NCBI GenBank assembly: GCA_012295275.1
Contig: CM022665.1
Location: forward strand, 371,873 to 435,872
Source of the DNA: Chrysomallon squamiferum
Taxonomy: Eukaryota > Mollusca > Gastropoda > Neomphalida > Peltospiridae
Length of the DNA stretch: 64,000 nt
Direction: 5' to 3'
This document shows positions 33,740 to 47,240 of the stretch, in pieces. The position numbers and the translations under genes are program-made. Each line of letters begins with the position of its first letter. Within the stretch, counting starts at the first letter, position 1. The notes under the pieces are model-generated. The model had not been told where the DNA came from. It ran no database searches and saw only the letters and a program-made list of their open reading frames with translations.

Positions 33740-35700
33740 AGTTTGAAATAAGTTGGTTTACTGCTAAAAAGTTTTAATTTTGTAACTTCAACTTTGAAAT
33801 TCATTCCAGTTTTGATTTTATTGATAATATGTTTGTTACAGTTTGTATTTATTTAATATAACCGATGGTTTATTCAGGGTCATTAGTGTTGTTGCCATAA
33901 ACCTAGGTCAGTTTGTTCTCTTTGGAAATGCCAATCTTACAATACTTTTTATATTTAATCTTTCTGTGTAAATGGCTGTCTTTTTTTAAGTTCTTTGATT
34001 TCTTGGATTAAAGTATTTATAAAACTGGAGAGGTTTTTAGGTTGTGTTGTCTTTTGTTTGTTTTTTCCCTTTGTAACTTTATATATCTGCAATTTACTAT
34101 TCAAATTTAATTTCAAGTCAGGCTATTAATTATCACTCAGTATTAAAAAAAAATTAAAATTAAAATAATGCAGCTTTCATTATAAAACAAGAACTCACAC
34201 GCATACTAAAACACACACTCACTCAAAGCCAATTATTTAACTTTCAGTTATCTTTTAAATGTAAGAAAAAGTAGGTGTAAATTAATATATTCAAATAATA
34301 AACAAAAAACAAACTAATAAATAAATACATCAATAAATAACGTTTAAAAATAATAATATTTTAACAGACTGCAAAATTTAATAATCTGATAATTATTTTA
34401 AAATTTGTTTTTAATATTTATAGAAGCTGAATTAATATATTTCAATAATACTATATATTGGGGGATAGGGAGGGTAGAGAATGGTTAGGAATAAAATAAT
34501 AATCATGACTGAGGAACAAGCAAACAAGACAGGGTTTCAAATGGTTTAAATTAATTTCATGTTGGAGAAACAAATCCGTTTTCCCATCAAAATATTTCCA
34601 TGTTATTACTGAATTTGTTATTATTCTTAATATTTTAATTGTTTTTTCCATCTGTAGGAACTTAGAAGTTAGGCAAATGAATTTCTTCATTTTTTAAAAA
34701 AATTTTGGATGTCCCTGGAAACCCTCTTTAGTCTTTTCAAAGATGTAACAGAAATGATCTCTGGCTTCATTAATAGAAATGTTGGTGCATTTCATTGAAA
34801 TGTTGTCATGGTGTTTGTAATTCTGCAGCAAAATTAATTATAGTTCCCTGCATTACCTCTCTTTGAGGGAATGATATATCATTTAATCAGGAATTAAAGT
34901 TTTAATGTTCTAATTAAAAATAATTTAAAAAACTTTATTTTACTCTAATTTTGAACAATGTAAATAAAATGATATAAAAGCTTATGACTTAAAATCATGA
35001 CTAAAAATTACCTTGTAAAATTACTGAATACTTTCATTATGTTGTTTTAATAACCATACAAATGCAAACTTGACTTCAGTGAATGAACTGTTTTATATTG
35101 ATGCAGTATTTCGCTCTAGAAGCAAAATCAAAGAAACTATCATGTATTAATATTGTTATCAATATAATATTTTTTCTTTTTTCTTTTCTTTATTCTATAA
35201 TTTTATTTTATTTTTTTTTATTTTTTTTTTATGAATTGATAAATTGTAAATTATTTCAAGATTATGAATATCTTGTGCAGGTAGTTGTTCCATATCTGAC
35301 AGGTACAATCTCCATGGTGACCAGACAGGTGAACTAAGAAAAAAGGGAGGTAATTCATCAGGTCACACTGTGGCATGTGTGAAGAGTCTGTGAAATGAAA
35401 CACTGGTTTTACACTCTTCATGCAGAAGTCCATGGCATCATGTACACTTGTTTACATGCTGCTTCCAAACAACACTCTAGGTACGTATGTCTCAGTCTTT
35501 CAACTGTTGAAGATTGAAGCAGAAAGAAACTTCAACCTGAAACCACAGATTATCCACACTTAACACATTTTTTATTTTTGTTTTTGTTAATTTCTTTTTT
35601 AATTTAATAATATAAATATTTACACAAAATATATAATAAATAAACAGGGCATTATTTATGTATTTTTTTAATTATTATTTAAATTTTTGGCTACATTTTA
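33740..35700. other. AT-rich region without a clear gene
   Basis: No recognisable coding exon. Segment 35280-35470 is less AT-rich with possible splice-like words but no recognisable product. It may be more collagen-gene debris or the 5' end of the MULE below. Confidence 0.4.
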
Positions 35701-35727
35701 ATAAACATCCTTTTTTGGTTTAAGTTG

Positions 35728-36990
35728 TAGAGTTCATAACAGAGATGCTGCTGTGCACAGTCATTGTACCAAATGTGGCGGAAACTGAAGTGAAGCAGTG
35801 TCTATCTACAATTCAGCAGAGATCTGCAACTTCTCAAGATACACCGTGACTTTTGATTCAGCAACAGCAAGCTGTTGCTCAACTTCCAAAATATACATCC
35901 ACTGAAAGAATGATTGAGAGGAAAAGGAAGTTGGATGGTGAACCTGTGCCGATTCCAAGAACTGTCAGTGAAATTAACATTCCAGAAATGCTGAAAAAAA
36001 AAAAAAAACTATGAGAGGAGACAAATTTCTGCTACATGACTCTGGTGCACATGACCCTGAAAGATTCTTCATCTTTGGAACACAACAAAAATCTAGACTA
36101 CTTGGCTACTAATGGTGACTGGTTTGCTGATGGAACTTTCAAAATTGCACCTTGTTGCTTCTGTCAGTTAACAACAATTTGTACAAAGAAAAGTGGGACT
36201 GTGTTACCAATGCTGTACATCTTCCTCCAAGGAAAACCACAGGCCGTGTATAGAAGAGCTTCTGAAATTATTTATGCAATGAAAGAAAATATGCAACCAA
36301 CTTCTGTCATGTGTGATTTTGAGAAGGCTTTTCACAACGCAGTGCAAGAGGTGTTTTGTCTACAAGTTCATCTTGCTGGGTTCTTATTTCTTTTGCGCCA
36401 GTGTATTTGGAGAAAAATTCAGAGAGAGAACCTGCTTGAAGCCGATTGTGATAATGAGCAGGTACGTCTTAAGTGTAAGAAGCTGAGGCCTTAGCCTTTG
36501 TACCTGCTGAAAACATTATTCAAGTCTTTGAAACCATTCAGGATGACATTCCGGATAACATGACCGGTCTGTTCAACTATTTTGAAGACACTTTGATTTC
36601 TCAACCAGGCAGACGAGGACAGAGAAGTGATCTGATGTTTGTTTTCACTCTTTGGTTCATCCATGACAGAGTTGTACAAGGACTACCTAGTACAAACTAC
36701 TTGATGGAGGGCTGGCATAGAGCACTTCAGGATACTGTTGGTATATACATCCCGCTGTCTGTTCAGGATATTATACAGAATCAGTTGCTGTTATTATGCT
36801 ACCATTTAGATAAGTTTTATTCCTGTCAGAGTTGGTTTTAAGGACAATGTACAGGAAAGTCCAAAGATTACAAATTAACCGCTGTTTAATAGCAAGAGTA
36901 TTCGAAGAAAATACCTGTAACAAAAATAAAGTTCAATTTAATTTTACTGTAATAAAAATAATACTGTTTAACATTATATTTTATACGTGG
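35728..36990 (+). pseudogene. MULE (Mutator-like) transposase pseudogene
   Basis: Successive frames read LPKYTSTERMIERKRKLDG (35880s), then GDKFLLHDSGAHDPERFFIF, then NLDYLATNGDWFADGTFKIA and MLYIFLQGKPQAVYRRA and MCDFEKAF (36080-36340). They continue ENIIQVFETIQDDIP and NYFEDTLISQPGRRG (36510-36630), then HDRVVQGLPSTNYLMEGWHR (36660-36720). The WFADGTFK / FE.A / NN-VEGWHR layout is that of MULE transposases with FLYWCH-type partners. A 15-base poly(A) tract (35995-36009) and several other frameshifts and stops show it is inactive. Terminal inverted repeats were not found by eye. Confidence 0.7.
36780..36915 (+). repeat. MULE C-terminal tail segment, reused through the array
   Basis: The segment encoding CYHLDKFYSCQSWF / GQCTGKSK recurs on the plus strand near 38180, 40630 and 42190. 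On the minus strand it recurs near 45290-45420, 48230-48340, 49690-49820, 52420-52550, 54780-54880 and 59270-59370. Each copy lies between promoter-like modules. Most are frameshifted, although the copy at 49640-49828 keeps CYQLDQFYLCQSWFCGQC open. Confidence 0.75.
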
Positions 36991-37329
36991 CATATTAGTC
37001 TATTGAATATAACATAGTTGAATCTATTACAAATATTAATATTTGTGTATCAGAAAATCTCAGTAGATTTATGAAGAGTGAGTTAAAGTAATAAAACTGT
37101 TTATTCAAATCTGAGTTGGTCTCAGTAAGTCACAAGACGTAGGAAGTTACTATACGAGAAAGTATTGTGTAAACAATGTACCTAGTTGTAATATGATTAA
37201 TATTTAGATAACTTTTACTAGAATAAAATATAGTGTGTTCAAGAAAATTAATTATAATTAAAACAGCAGAAACAACAACGCAACAAAGAAACACTCAAGC
37301 AAACAAACAAACTAATAAATAAATAAAAT

Positions 37330-40300
37330 AAAAAATGGTTATAGCCTATGAGATTATTATGAATAGCAGTTTACTTTCTTGAAGCTTACAAGTTTATAGA
37401 ACTTTGTAAACGCAGTTTGAGTCACGTGATCGTTACGACACAGAGACAACTCGTACATTTTGTTGTCTATTTCTAATGTAACAAAGGATCAGAGCTGTTC
37501 ATTACAGAAATAATGTTACTAGGAATTTAGTTAAGTTCATAAAAAATTTAATGTTTAAACAATGTACCTAGTTGCAAAGTTAATAATATTTAGTTAACAT
37601 TACTAGAATAAAATATAATCTATTAAACAAATTATAAATAAATAAATAAATAACCCGATTTGTGTCAACACCCTTCCTCAGTACTGTTTTTAATGATAGA
37701 AATGTATCGAGTAAGTTTTAAGACAAATATCAAATATTTTTAGATCTATGCCGCTAATATAGAATATTTGTGTGTGGTTTCTTTCTTTTGCAAACGAAAC
37801 TTCTATTTTTAAAACGGACTAAAATGTTACCTGTAATGTTTGAGAAAAGAGTACATAATGTTATGAGAAAATCAAACGAAATATCGATGTGTTTGAACTG
37901 TTCTTTACAGAAATAATGTGATTAGGAATTTAGATAATATTACAGACATTTTAGTAACAGTCTTGTTCATCTAGTAATCATATATTTTTGTCACGGAATA
38001 TTCTGATATTTATCAAACATATTAAACCGATTTTAACTTTACTTACTTGTTTAAATTTGTGTAAGTTTCATAGCAACTAGCAAAGCTTTTCTGTTATTTT
38101 TCTAAGTGCAGGTAACACAACGTAAACAGTTCAGAGTCTAATCAAGTGGACGCTGTGTATTGAGAATATTATGCAGAATCAGTTATTGTGCTACCATTTA
38201 GATCAGTTTTATTCGTGTCAGAGTTGGTTTTATGGACAATGTTCAAGAAAATCCAAAAATTCCATGTTGACCGCCGTTTAAAACGAAGAGTATTCAAAGA
38301 AAATGAAATAGAAAGCTGTAATAGAAATAAAGTTCAATGTAATCTTACTCTGATGAAAATATATGTTATATTTTTACATCGCTATTTTTTATACGTGGCA
38401 AATTAATCCATTGAGTATAATGTACATGAAAATATTAAAAATATTTATGTTTCTCTATCAGAAAATCTTTCTAGATTTATCAAGAGTGAGTTAAAGTAAT
38501 AAAAATGGAATTATATTATAATAACAACATTTAGAAACTCAGCAAAATATAAATAAATAAATAAATAAGATAATATTTGCTCCCTAGATTATGAGGTTTT
38601 TCCTTAGCAAAGGTTCAATGGAAAGTCGCCATGTTTATGTTTCTTTGTACGCGTAAGTTGAGTCACGTGATCGTTACGAGCTAATGACGACCCGGATACG
38701 TTTTGTTGTCTGTTGTTAATATATCTATGAGTTCGAGCTGTTCTTTACAGAAATAATGTAATTAAGAATTTAGGTAAGTTGATAAACATTTTAATAACAG
38801 TTTTCTATATCTAGTAATTTATGTCCGTAAATAAATATTTATGTCTGTAGTTATATCTGTACTTTTTAAATGTATGAAACTGATTTTCACATTACTTACT
38901 TGTTTACATTGTGTAAGTGTTCACAGCTAATAGCTTTTCTCGTCGACTTTATTCGTCTCAAACACTGACGTAACAAACACGTAGACTTTGAATTTAGCTA
39001 AAGAGTTTAATAACATGATCAGTCTTTGAAATAATAATTACGTTTTAACACATTTTATTATATTCAGATAGTAGAGAAAACTATCTTGTATTCTCTTTGT
39101 TACAAACGACAACCAGACGGTCGCAAACAAAGAACCATTTCTGTCCCTAGACTATTTGAATATTGTTTTTGATAATAGTTAGGAGTTTATAGACTAAGTG
39201 CTAAAATTAATATTTAAAATTATTAGATTTATGTTGCTAACATTATAAAATATTTCCGTGTTATTTCTTTCTTTTCTGAAACCGAAACTTGTAAATTTTC
39301 ACAGCTAATAAGGAAGCTTTTCTAGGCGAGACAGTCGTTATCGATTACTGAAAGACACTTCGGAAACGTAAGTTTTGTTGTCTTTTTTTTTTTTAAATAT
39401 GTCAATGTGTCTGAGTTGTTCTTTATAGAAATAATGTTATTAGGAATTTAGATAAGTTTAGAGACGTTTAAATAACAGTTTTCTCTATCCAGTAGTCAGA
39501 TATTCATGACTTTATATATAATATTTTTAAAACATATGAAACCGATTTTAACTTTACTTCCTTGTTTTACGTTGTGTAAATTTTCACAGCTGGTAATGAA
39601 GCTTTTCTAGGCGATTTTATTCGATTCAGTGAGTGACGTAAAACATTCGTTGATCTTGGATTTAGTTAAAAACTAATAATAATATAAAAAAGTTTAAAAC
39701 AAGACCAGTATTTTAACACATTAAATTTTAACTATCTTCAGATAATACAGAAAACGACATTCATTTGTATTTGTTAGGAGCGAGAACGAAAAGGTCATAA
39801 TTATTGACCTGTTTGTGTCGTCCACTTCTTGAGTATCGTTTTTAATAATAGTTAGGAGTGTATAGAGTAAGTGTTAAGACAAATATTTAAAACTATTACC
39901 TTTTTGTTACTAATATTATAAAATATTTTTTTTTTTTTTTATCTACAGAAACCTCTAATATGCCTGACAAGATTTAAGTTAAAAATGTAGAAAACGTTTG
40001 GTAATTTTTACTTTTATCTTACTTTTTATTTTATTTTCTATTAAATATATATATATATATATAATACATGTCTTATTTGATTTTTTAATTAAATTGTATT
40101 TAATTAGTTATTTTATTTAGTTTTGTTTATTTATATGATTTATATTTCTTATACTAAAACATGCATTTTTCTAAATTTAAATAACAACTAAGTGCTTCAT
40201 GTACATGACAAACGTTCTTGTATATTATTTTCCTATATGCGTGAATAAAATGTACTCAGATTTGAATAAACATTTCGAAGTCTTTTTAGTATGATATTAT

Positions 40301-40941
40301 TTCTACTGGGCGGTATCAAAAGTTGCTGTCAGACACAGTATGAACACTTAACAGTTCTGCAGTTGGACTCTCTATATTCAGAATATTATGTAGAATCTGT
40401 CGTTATTCTAGTGCTAACATTTAGATAATGATGCATTCGAGAAAATCGTCAAATTCTTCTGGTATCTTACAATTTAAATATGTCTTTTCTTTTATTTATT
40501 TATCAGAGGGTATCGTTGAAACTTTACACCAGTTTTCATAGTGCGGTAACAAAAGGTGCTGTCAGACACAATATAAACAGTTTACTGTTTTGGAAGTCGG
40601 CTCTGTGTATTAGAATATTATAGAGTCAGTTATTGTCAATATGCTACCAGTTAGGTCAGTTCTACTCATGTGAGAGTTGGTTTTGTGGACAATGTACAGG
40701 AAGATCCAAACATTCCAAATTGATCGCTGTTTTATAGCAAGAGTATTCAAAGAAAATAAACTGAGTTGGTCTTAATAAGACATAAGACAAAGGAAGTTAC
40801 TATAAGAGAAAGTTTGCAGTGTAAACAATATACCTAGTTGTAATATGAATAATATTTAGTTAACTTTTACTAGAATAAAATATAATGTCTTCAACAGATT
40901 ATAAATAAATCAATAAACATGGAAACAAATTAATTAAAAAC

Positions 40942-40972
<31 letters not shown>

Positions 40973-43340
40973 GTGAAGATAAGTTAAGTTAAGTTAAATT
41001 AAATTAAATTAAATTAAATTAAATTAAATTAAATTAAATTAAATTAAACTAAATTAAATTATGTTTGTTGCCTAGATTATGATATTTTTCTTATTAGCGA
41101 TTCAAAGTCGCCAAGTTTATTTAAATGTCTTTGTACACGTAATTTCAGTCACGTGATCGTTACGACATAGAAACGACCCACACACATAGAAACGACCCAT
41201 CTAATGAATCGAGGTGTCTGAGCTGTTCTTTACGGAAATAATTTGATTCGGAATTTAGGTACGTTTATCACAAATTTAATAACGGTTTAAGTACCTAGTA
41301 AGTTATGAGATTATTCTCAATAGCAGTTAGATTTCTGGAATGTTAACAAGTTTATTTATATCACTTTTGTACACGTAATTTGAGAACATGATCGTTACGA
41401 GGTCGAGAAAACCCGTATACATTGTGTTGTGTATGTTTTAATATATCGAAGAGTTTGAGCTGTTCTTTACAGAAACAATGTTACTAGGAATTTAAGCAAG
41501 TTTATAAGTATTTTAACAACAGTTTTCTGTATCTAGTAATTTATGCCTGTAAATATATATTTATTTCGGTAGATAGATTTATGTTTTTTTGAAATGTATG
41601 AAACTGATTTTTTACGTTGTGTAAATGTTCACAGCTAATAACGAACATTTTCTCGTCGATATTATACGATTCAATGAGTGACGTAAAACATTCGATTGCA
41701 TAGGTAATAGGCACGTAGAACTTGGATTTAGTTAAGAGTTTAATAACATGACCTGTGCTTGAAATAATAATTAGGTTTTAACATATATTATTATATTCAG
41801 ATAATTTGTTACAATCGGCACCAGAAGGTCATAAATGGTGACCCGTTTCTGTCCCTAGACTTTTGAATATCATTTTATAGGAGTTTATAGCGTAAATGCT
41901 AAAACAAATATTTAATATTATTAGATTTATGTTGCTAACTTTATAAAATATTTCCGTGCTATTTCTTTCGTTTCTGAAACCGAAACTTATATTTATGACG
42001 AAAATATTTCCTGTAACGTTCGAGAACATAGTACATACTTATACGAGAAATTTAAATTATTAGAATTATATATATAATGGTTTATTATAATTTATAGACA
42101 TGTACATTTTATGTGTATTTTTTTATGGGACACAATACAAACAGTTTAATGCTTTGCAACCGGGCTCTATATATTCAGACTATCATACTCTTGTTATTGT
42201 TCTACCATTTAGATCAGTTTTATTCCTGTCGCGGTTGGTATTATGTATAATATATAAGAAAATCCGAAGATTTAATTGCTGTTGAATAGCAAGTGTATTT
42301 AAAGAAAAGAAACTGCAATTCTGTAATATGAATAAAGATAAGTGTATTTACTATAATGAAAGTAACATATTATTATATTTTATACATGTCAAATTAGTCC
42401 ACTGAGTATGAAATACATGAAAATATCACAAATATTTATATTTGTCTGTCAGAAAACCTTTCTACATTTATGAAGAGAAAGTTAAAGTAATAAAAATATA
42501 AGTAATATTATAATAACAACTTTTATTAGGGCAAAACAAAGTTCACCATTTAAACAATAAAGCTGGTTGTATTTAGTTTAATATTTAGTTAAGTAGAATA
42601 AATAAATAAATAAATAAATAAGTAAGTAAGTTAATAAATAAAATACTTAAATAAATAAATGAAATGAAATATATAAACAAACAAATAAAATAAAATAAAT
42701 GTTTGTTGTCTAGACTCTAGAGTATCAAATTTTTCTGATGAATAATATTTAGTTAACTTTTACTCGAACAAAATAGAATGTATTCAACAAAATATAAATA
42801 AATAACTAAATAAATAAGTAATAAAATGAAAAATGGTTGTAGCCTAAGTTATGAGATTATTCTCAACAGCAGTTAGATTTCTCGAATGTTACCAAGTTTA
42901 TTTATATCACGTTTGTACACGTAAATTGAGACACGTAATCATTACGAGACAACCCGTATACGTTTTATTTTCTGTTTTTAATGTATCGAAGGGTTTGAGC
43001 TGTTCTTTATAGAAATAATGTTACTAGGTATTTAAGTAAGTTTACAAAAAAAATATTAACAGTTTTCTCTATCTAGTAATTTATGTCTATAAATATACAT
43101 TTATCTCTGCAGAGATATTTAAACTTTTTAAATGTATGACACTAATTTAACATTACTTCCTTGTTTACGTTGTATAAAATTTCACAGCTATTAACGAAAT
43201 TTTTCTCGTCCATTTTGTTGGATTCAGTGAGTCATGTAAAACATACTTAGACATTGGATTTAGTTACAGAGTTTAATAACATGACCAGTATTTTAAATAA
43301 TAATTACGTTTTAACATATTAAATTTTTCTAAATATATCA
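37330..43340 (+). repeat. Plus-strand array of promoter-like modules
   Basis: Repeating order of words: agattatgatatttttctta, tcaaagtcgcca, TCACGTGATCGTTACGA, gagctgttctttacagaaat, gaatttaggtaagtt, then ttcacagctaataacgaagc, gattcagtgagtgacgta, and the ISRE. E-box copies are at about 37422, 38663 and 41147, with a diverged one at 42925. ISRE-type copies are at 39278-39289 and 41976-41987, with a weaker one near 37791. MULE tail pieces and AAATA/AAATT simple repeats separate them. No long coding frame is present. Confidence 0.75.
41000..41061. repeat. (AAATT)n pentanucleotide tract
   Basis: Repeated aaatt units after a short run of aaata. Related shorter tracts lie at 15215-15255, 57040-57075 and 61540-61575 in the corresponding module positions. 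Confidence 0.9.
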
Positions 43341-43350
43341 GTAATTTATT

Positions 43351-43660
43351 TCAGAACTGCTATGACAGAGATATTGATCTTAATGAAAATAGAAGATGTC
43401 ACGGTATGTTATTAGAAAAGTGTAGGTTTACCAAAAAACATTAGACACATCGCATAGCCCAAAATCGGAATATCACAAAATAAACGAAGATAGAAATATT
43501 GAAGAATTTTACGTCCCAGAAAATGATATTTTAAATGAGTTCGTGTCAACAGAATTAAAATTTACAAAAATCTTATTTCATTTTATTCACAAATCTGAAG
43601 GACTGAGTTGCGTTCTAAGTGAAACAACAAGAAACACAGAACGTGCAACTGTAGGTATAT
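43351..43660 (+). pseudogene. IAP gene fragment (linker exons only)
   Basis: After ttatttcag, NCYDRDIDLNENRRCH before gtatgt matches the linker exon of genes A ([12 protein letters not shown]) and B ([10 protein letters not shown]). Then caacaagaaacacagaacgt leads to gcaactgtag before gtatat and matches gene B exon 26285-26359. The intervening intron text also matches gene B (tattttaaatgagttcgtg / tcattttaaatgagatcac). No BIR or RING exon is attached. The next sequence runs into the assembly gap. Confidence 0.6.
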
Positions 43661-43800
43661 TGTAGATTTATTTCATTGTACTTGATTTATTTATCTCGTT
43701 AGTTAGTTTTCTTTTCTTCGTTTTCTTCTTTTTTTATGCTATATTTTTCTTTACTATTGTTTTCGTTATTATTATTATTATTATTGTGTTGTTGTTACTG

Positions 43801-44000
43801 NNNNNNNNNNNNNNNNNNNNNNNNNNNNNNNNNNNNNNNNNNNNNNNNNNNNNNNNNNNNNNNNNNNNNNNNNNNNNNNNNNNNNNNNNNNNNNNNNNNN
43901 NNNNNNNNNNNNNNNNNNNNNNNNNNNNNNNNNNNNNNNNNNNNNNNNNNNNNNNNNNNNNNNNNNNNNNNNNNNNNNNNNNNNNNNNNNNNNNNNNNNN
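43801..44000. other. Assembly gap (200 N)
   Basis: Exactly 200 unresolved bases inside the spacer of the inner inverted repeat. A round number suggests a placeholder, so real length is unknown. Confidence 0.99.
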
Positions 44001-44019
44001 TTATATATGTTTGTATTGA

Positions 44020-46476
44020 ATGAAATCGACTAGAAAAGCTTCGATATGTGCTATGAAACTTGGAAGAAAAATTAAAATTAGTTTCATTAATATCTCTTTA
44101 CTGGATGAAGAAAACATTAAAATGTTTATTAACTTACCTAAATTCCTAATCAGTTGATTTATGTAAATGACAGCTCAAACATACTGATAAACACATCGAT
44201 TTTTTCCCTTTGATTTTTCTCGAACGTTACCGGAAATATTTTAGTCGTAAAAATAGAGGTTTCGGTTTCGGAAAAAAAAGAAACAACACGGAAATATTTC
44301 CTAATGTTATCAAAATAAAGCTGACAATTTTAAATGTTTGTCTGAACACTCACTCTATACACGATACTGAAGAAGGGTGATAATGAGATACTTCAGTATT
44401 TGCAAAAAATACAAAAAACGGTTGTTTTCTGTTATCTGAATATAATAAAATATGTTAATAAATATTTCAAACACTGGTCATGTTATTAAACTCTTTTCAC
44501 TAAATTAAATCGAAGGTCTAAATTAAATTAGCTGTTAAAATTTACACAGTGTAAACAAGGAAGTAATGTTAAAATCAGTTTCATACATTTAAAAAATACA
44601 AATATATCTACAGACATAAATGTATATTTACACACATAAATTACTAGATATAGAAAAATGTTATTAAAATGTTTATAAACTTCTAAAAATTCCAGATTAA
44701 ATTATCTCTGTAAAGAACGGCTCAAGTTCATCGGTGAATTAAAAACTGACAACAAAATATTTATGGATGGTCACTACGTCGTAACGATAGAAATAAGCTT
44801 AGCAAACCATTGAACTGCTCATAATCTTAGCCACAAGTCTTTTCATTTTTTATTTGTTTCTTTGTTTGCTTGTTTATATATTTCATTTCATTTATTTATT
44901 GATGTGTTTTATTTTATTTTATTTTATTTATTTATTTATTTACAATTTTTTGAATACATTGCATTTTTTTCTTATAGTAAAAGTAAACAAAATATTACTA
45001 AGTACATTGTTTACACGACAAACTTTCCCATATAACTACTTCCTATGCCTTATGCCTTAATAAGACCAACTAAGATTTGAATAAACAATTTCTAAATATT
45101 GTTATTTTTATATTAGTTCCATTTTTATTACTTTAACTTACTCTTCATAAATCTAGAAATATTTTCTGATAGACAGATACAAACATTTATAATATTTTCA
45201 TGTACTCAGTAGACTAAAATAATAATATTAAAATATATTTCTTTAATTACAGTACAAATACACGAATATTTATTAATATTAGAGTATTCTATATATTTTT
45301 TTTTTTTTTTGAATACTCTGGTCATTAAACAGCGGTCAATTTGGAATCTTTGGATTTTCCTATATATTATACATAAAACCAACTCTGACAGGAATAAAAC
45401 TGATCTAAATGGTGGCACATAACAAAAACTGATTCTGTATAATATTCTGAGTCGACTTGCAAAACTGTAAACTTTTCATTTTGTGTCTAACAGTAACTTT
45501 TGTTATCGCCCTGTGAAAACTGGTGCAAAGTTTTACTGATACGCTCTCATAAATAAATAAATAAAAATTATTTCTAAATCATAAGATACCAGTAGAATTT
45601 CGACATATTCGTAGGTATATTTTCTTGTCTTTTCTTTTTGTTTGTTTGTTTGTTTATTAGTTTGTTTTTACATTTTATTCTTAGCTAACTGATTTGTCTT
45701 GTATATTTTACTGTAAAATTCCGAAACAAGGAGTTTTCTGAGATCCCTATCATTTTCAGAGAATTTATGAAATAATTTTTCTTTCACTTGGATATTTGGT
45801 AACTTCATTAAGATCAGTATAGTCCATGACCTAGGTATCTAAGTTTTGAGTTTGTGTAACAAACTGATGAAGATATCCTGTTTTTATAAATAATAATAAT
45901 AATAATAAACAAATAAATAAATAAATAAGTAAATTCATTAATTATTTTTTTTACAAAACAAATAATAATAGTAGTAGTAAAAATAAATTTAAAAATGTCC
46001 ATTGACATTTTTAACTCAAATGTTGTCAGGAATAGTAGGTCTTCAATTCTAAAAACAGAGCTTTCAGTTTCACGAAGGAGAGAAAGAAAAAAGAAATACT
46101 TTATAATGTTAGCAACATAAATCTAATAATTTTAAATATTTGTCTTAACACTTACTTACTCTGTACACGTCTAACAGTTTTTGAGAACCATATTAAAGAA
46201 GTGGGAGACACAAATCTTTGTGACCTTCTCGTTGTCTCTCGTAACAAATACAAAAGAAATTAATTTTTCTCCATTACATGAATATAGTAAAACAGGATAC
46301 AACGTAATCATTATTTAAAATACTAGTTTTATTATTAAACCTTTCTTAAAACTAAATCCAAGGACTATGCATGTTTCACATGAGTCAATGAATGTAATAA
46401 AATCGACGAGAAAAGCTTCATTATTAGCTGTGAAAATGTTAACAATGTTAAACAAAAAAGTAAAGTTATAAACTGC

Positions 46477-46518
<42 letters not shown>

Positions 46519-46925
46519 TGCAAAAAAGGCTGTGCAGTCATATCGGAATTCTTATGAAGGCGTGCTTTTATTTTAAACTTCATGATCACAAATAACAGTT
46601 TTGACAGTGGTTCACAATAGTGTCAAAACCTATCACAGATTCCTTTTGTGCCAGGATTAAAGTTTGATCAAAGTTTTGACCTGTACGTACTAACGGCGCA
46701 CTGACACAGCTATTATGTTGGCCCGCTTTTATCGGCGTGTTTTTGTAGGTGTGCCTTTTACTGCATTTTTAACCTTGTCACAAATAACAGAGGTTTCAGT
46801 TTCACAAAAGAAAAGAACTACAAGGAAATATTTTATAATGTTAACAACGTAAAATTAATAATTTTAGACATGTATTCGTGTGTGTTTGTGATTTTGTGTG
46901 TGTGTGTGTGTTTTATAATAATATG
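44020..46925 (-). repeat. Spacer with minus-strand module copies
   Basis: Module words appear reverse-complemented. ISRE-type sites are at 44258-44269, about 46061-46072 and 46792-46803. An ISRE-side exon-like block lies at 44140-44160 with its donor read on the minus strand, and a MULE tail at 45290-45420. The start, aatcgactagaaaagcttcg, matches 55570 and 60070 in the same orientation. A segment at 46540-46780 is not seen elsewhere and is flanked by cacaaataacag words, suggesting a small insertion. There is an (AAT)n at 46479-46517. Confidence 0.6.
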
Positions 46926-46929
46926 CATA

Positions 46930-47240
46930 CTTTGCTTCAACTAACTGCACGTTCTGTGTTTCTTGTTGTTTCACTTAGAACGCAACTCCGTCCTTCAGAT
47001 TTGTGAATAAATAAGATTTTTGTAAATTTTAATTCTGTTGACACGTACTCATTTAAAATACCATTTTCTGGGACATAAAATTCTTCAAAATTTCTATCTT
47101 CAAATTCTTTTTGTGATATTCCGATATTGGGCTATGCGATGTGTCTAATGTTTTTTTGGTAAACCTATACTTTTCTAATAACATACCGTGACATCTTCTA
47201 TTTTCATTAAGATCAGTATCTCTTTCATAGAAGTTTAATA
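46930..47240 (-). pseudogene. IAP gene fragment, inverted copy
   Basis: Reverse complement of 43351-43660: tgcacgttctgtgtttcttg at 46947 and acatcttctattttcatta near 47200. Both copies point toward the gap, as expected for the ends of an inverted duplication. Confidence 0.6.

Larger units (their letters stand above)
38090..43660. repeat. Left arm of inner inverted repeat around the gap
   Basis: Reverse-complement matches to 46930-52640 are found along the whole arm. Pairs include 38142/52565 (caagtggacgctgtgtattg), 39950/50515 (atgcctgacaagattt), 41976/48555 (ISRE) and 43381/47190 (aatgaaaatagaagatgtca). The coordinate sum stays near 90.5-90.7 kb, so the arms are collinear with small indels. 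Confidence 0.8.

Noticed and set aside
36832-38406. Small frames such as those at 36832-37017 and 38188-38406 as genes
   Set aside because: They are other-frame translations of the MULE C-terminal tail and following module sequence.
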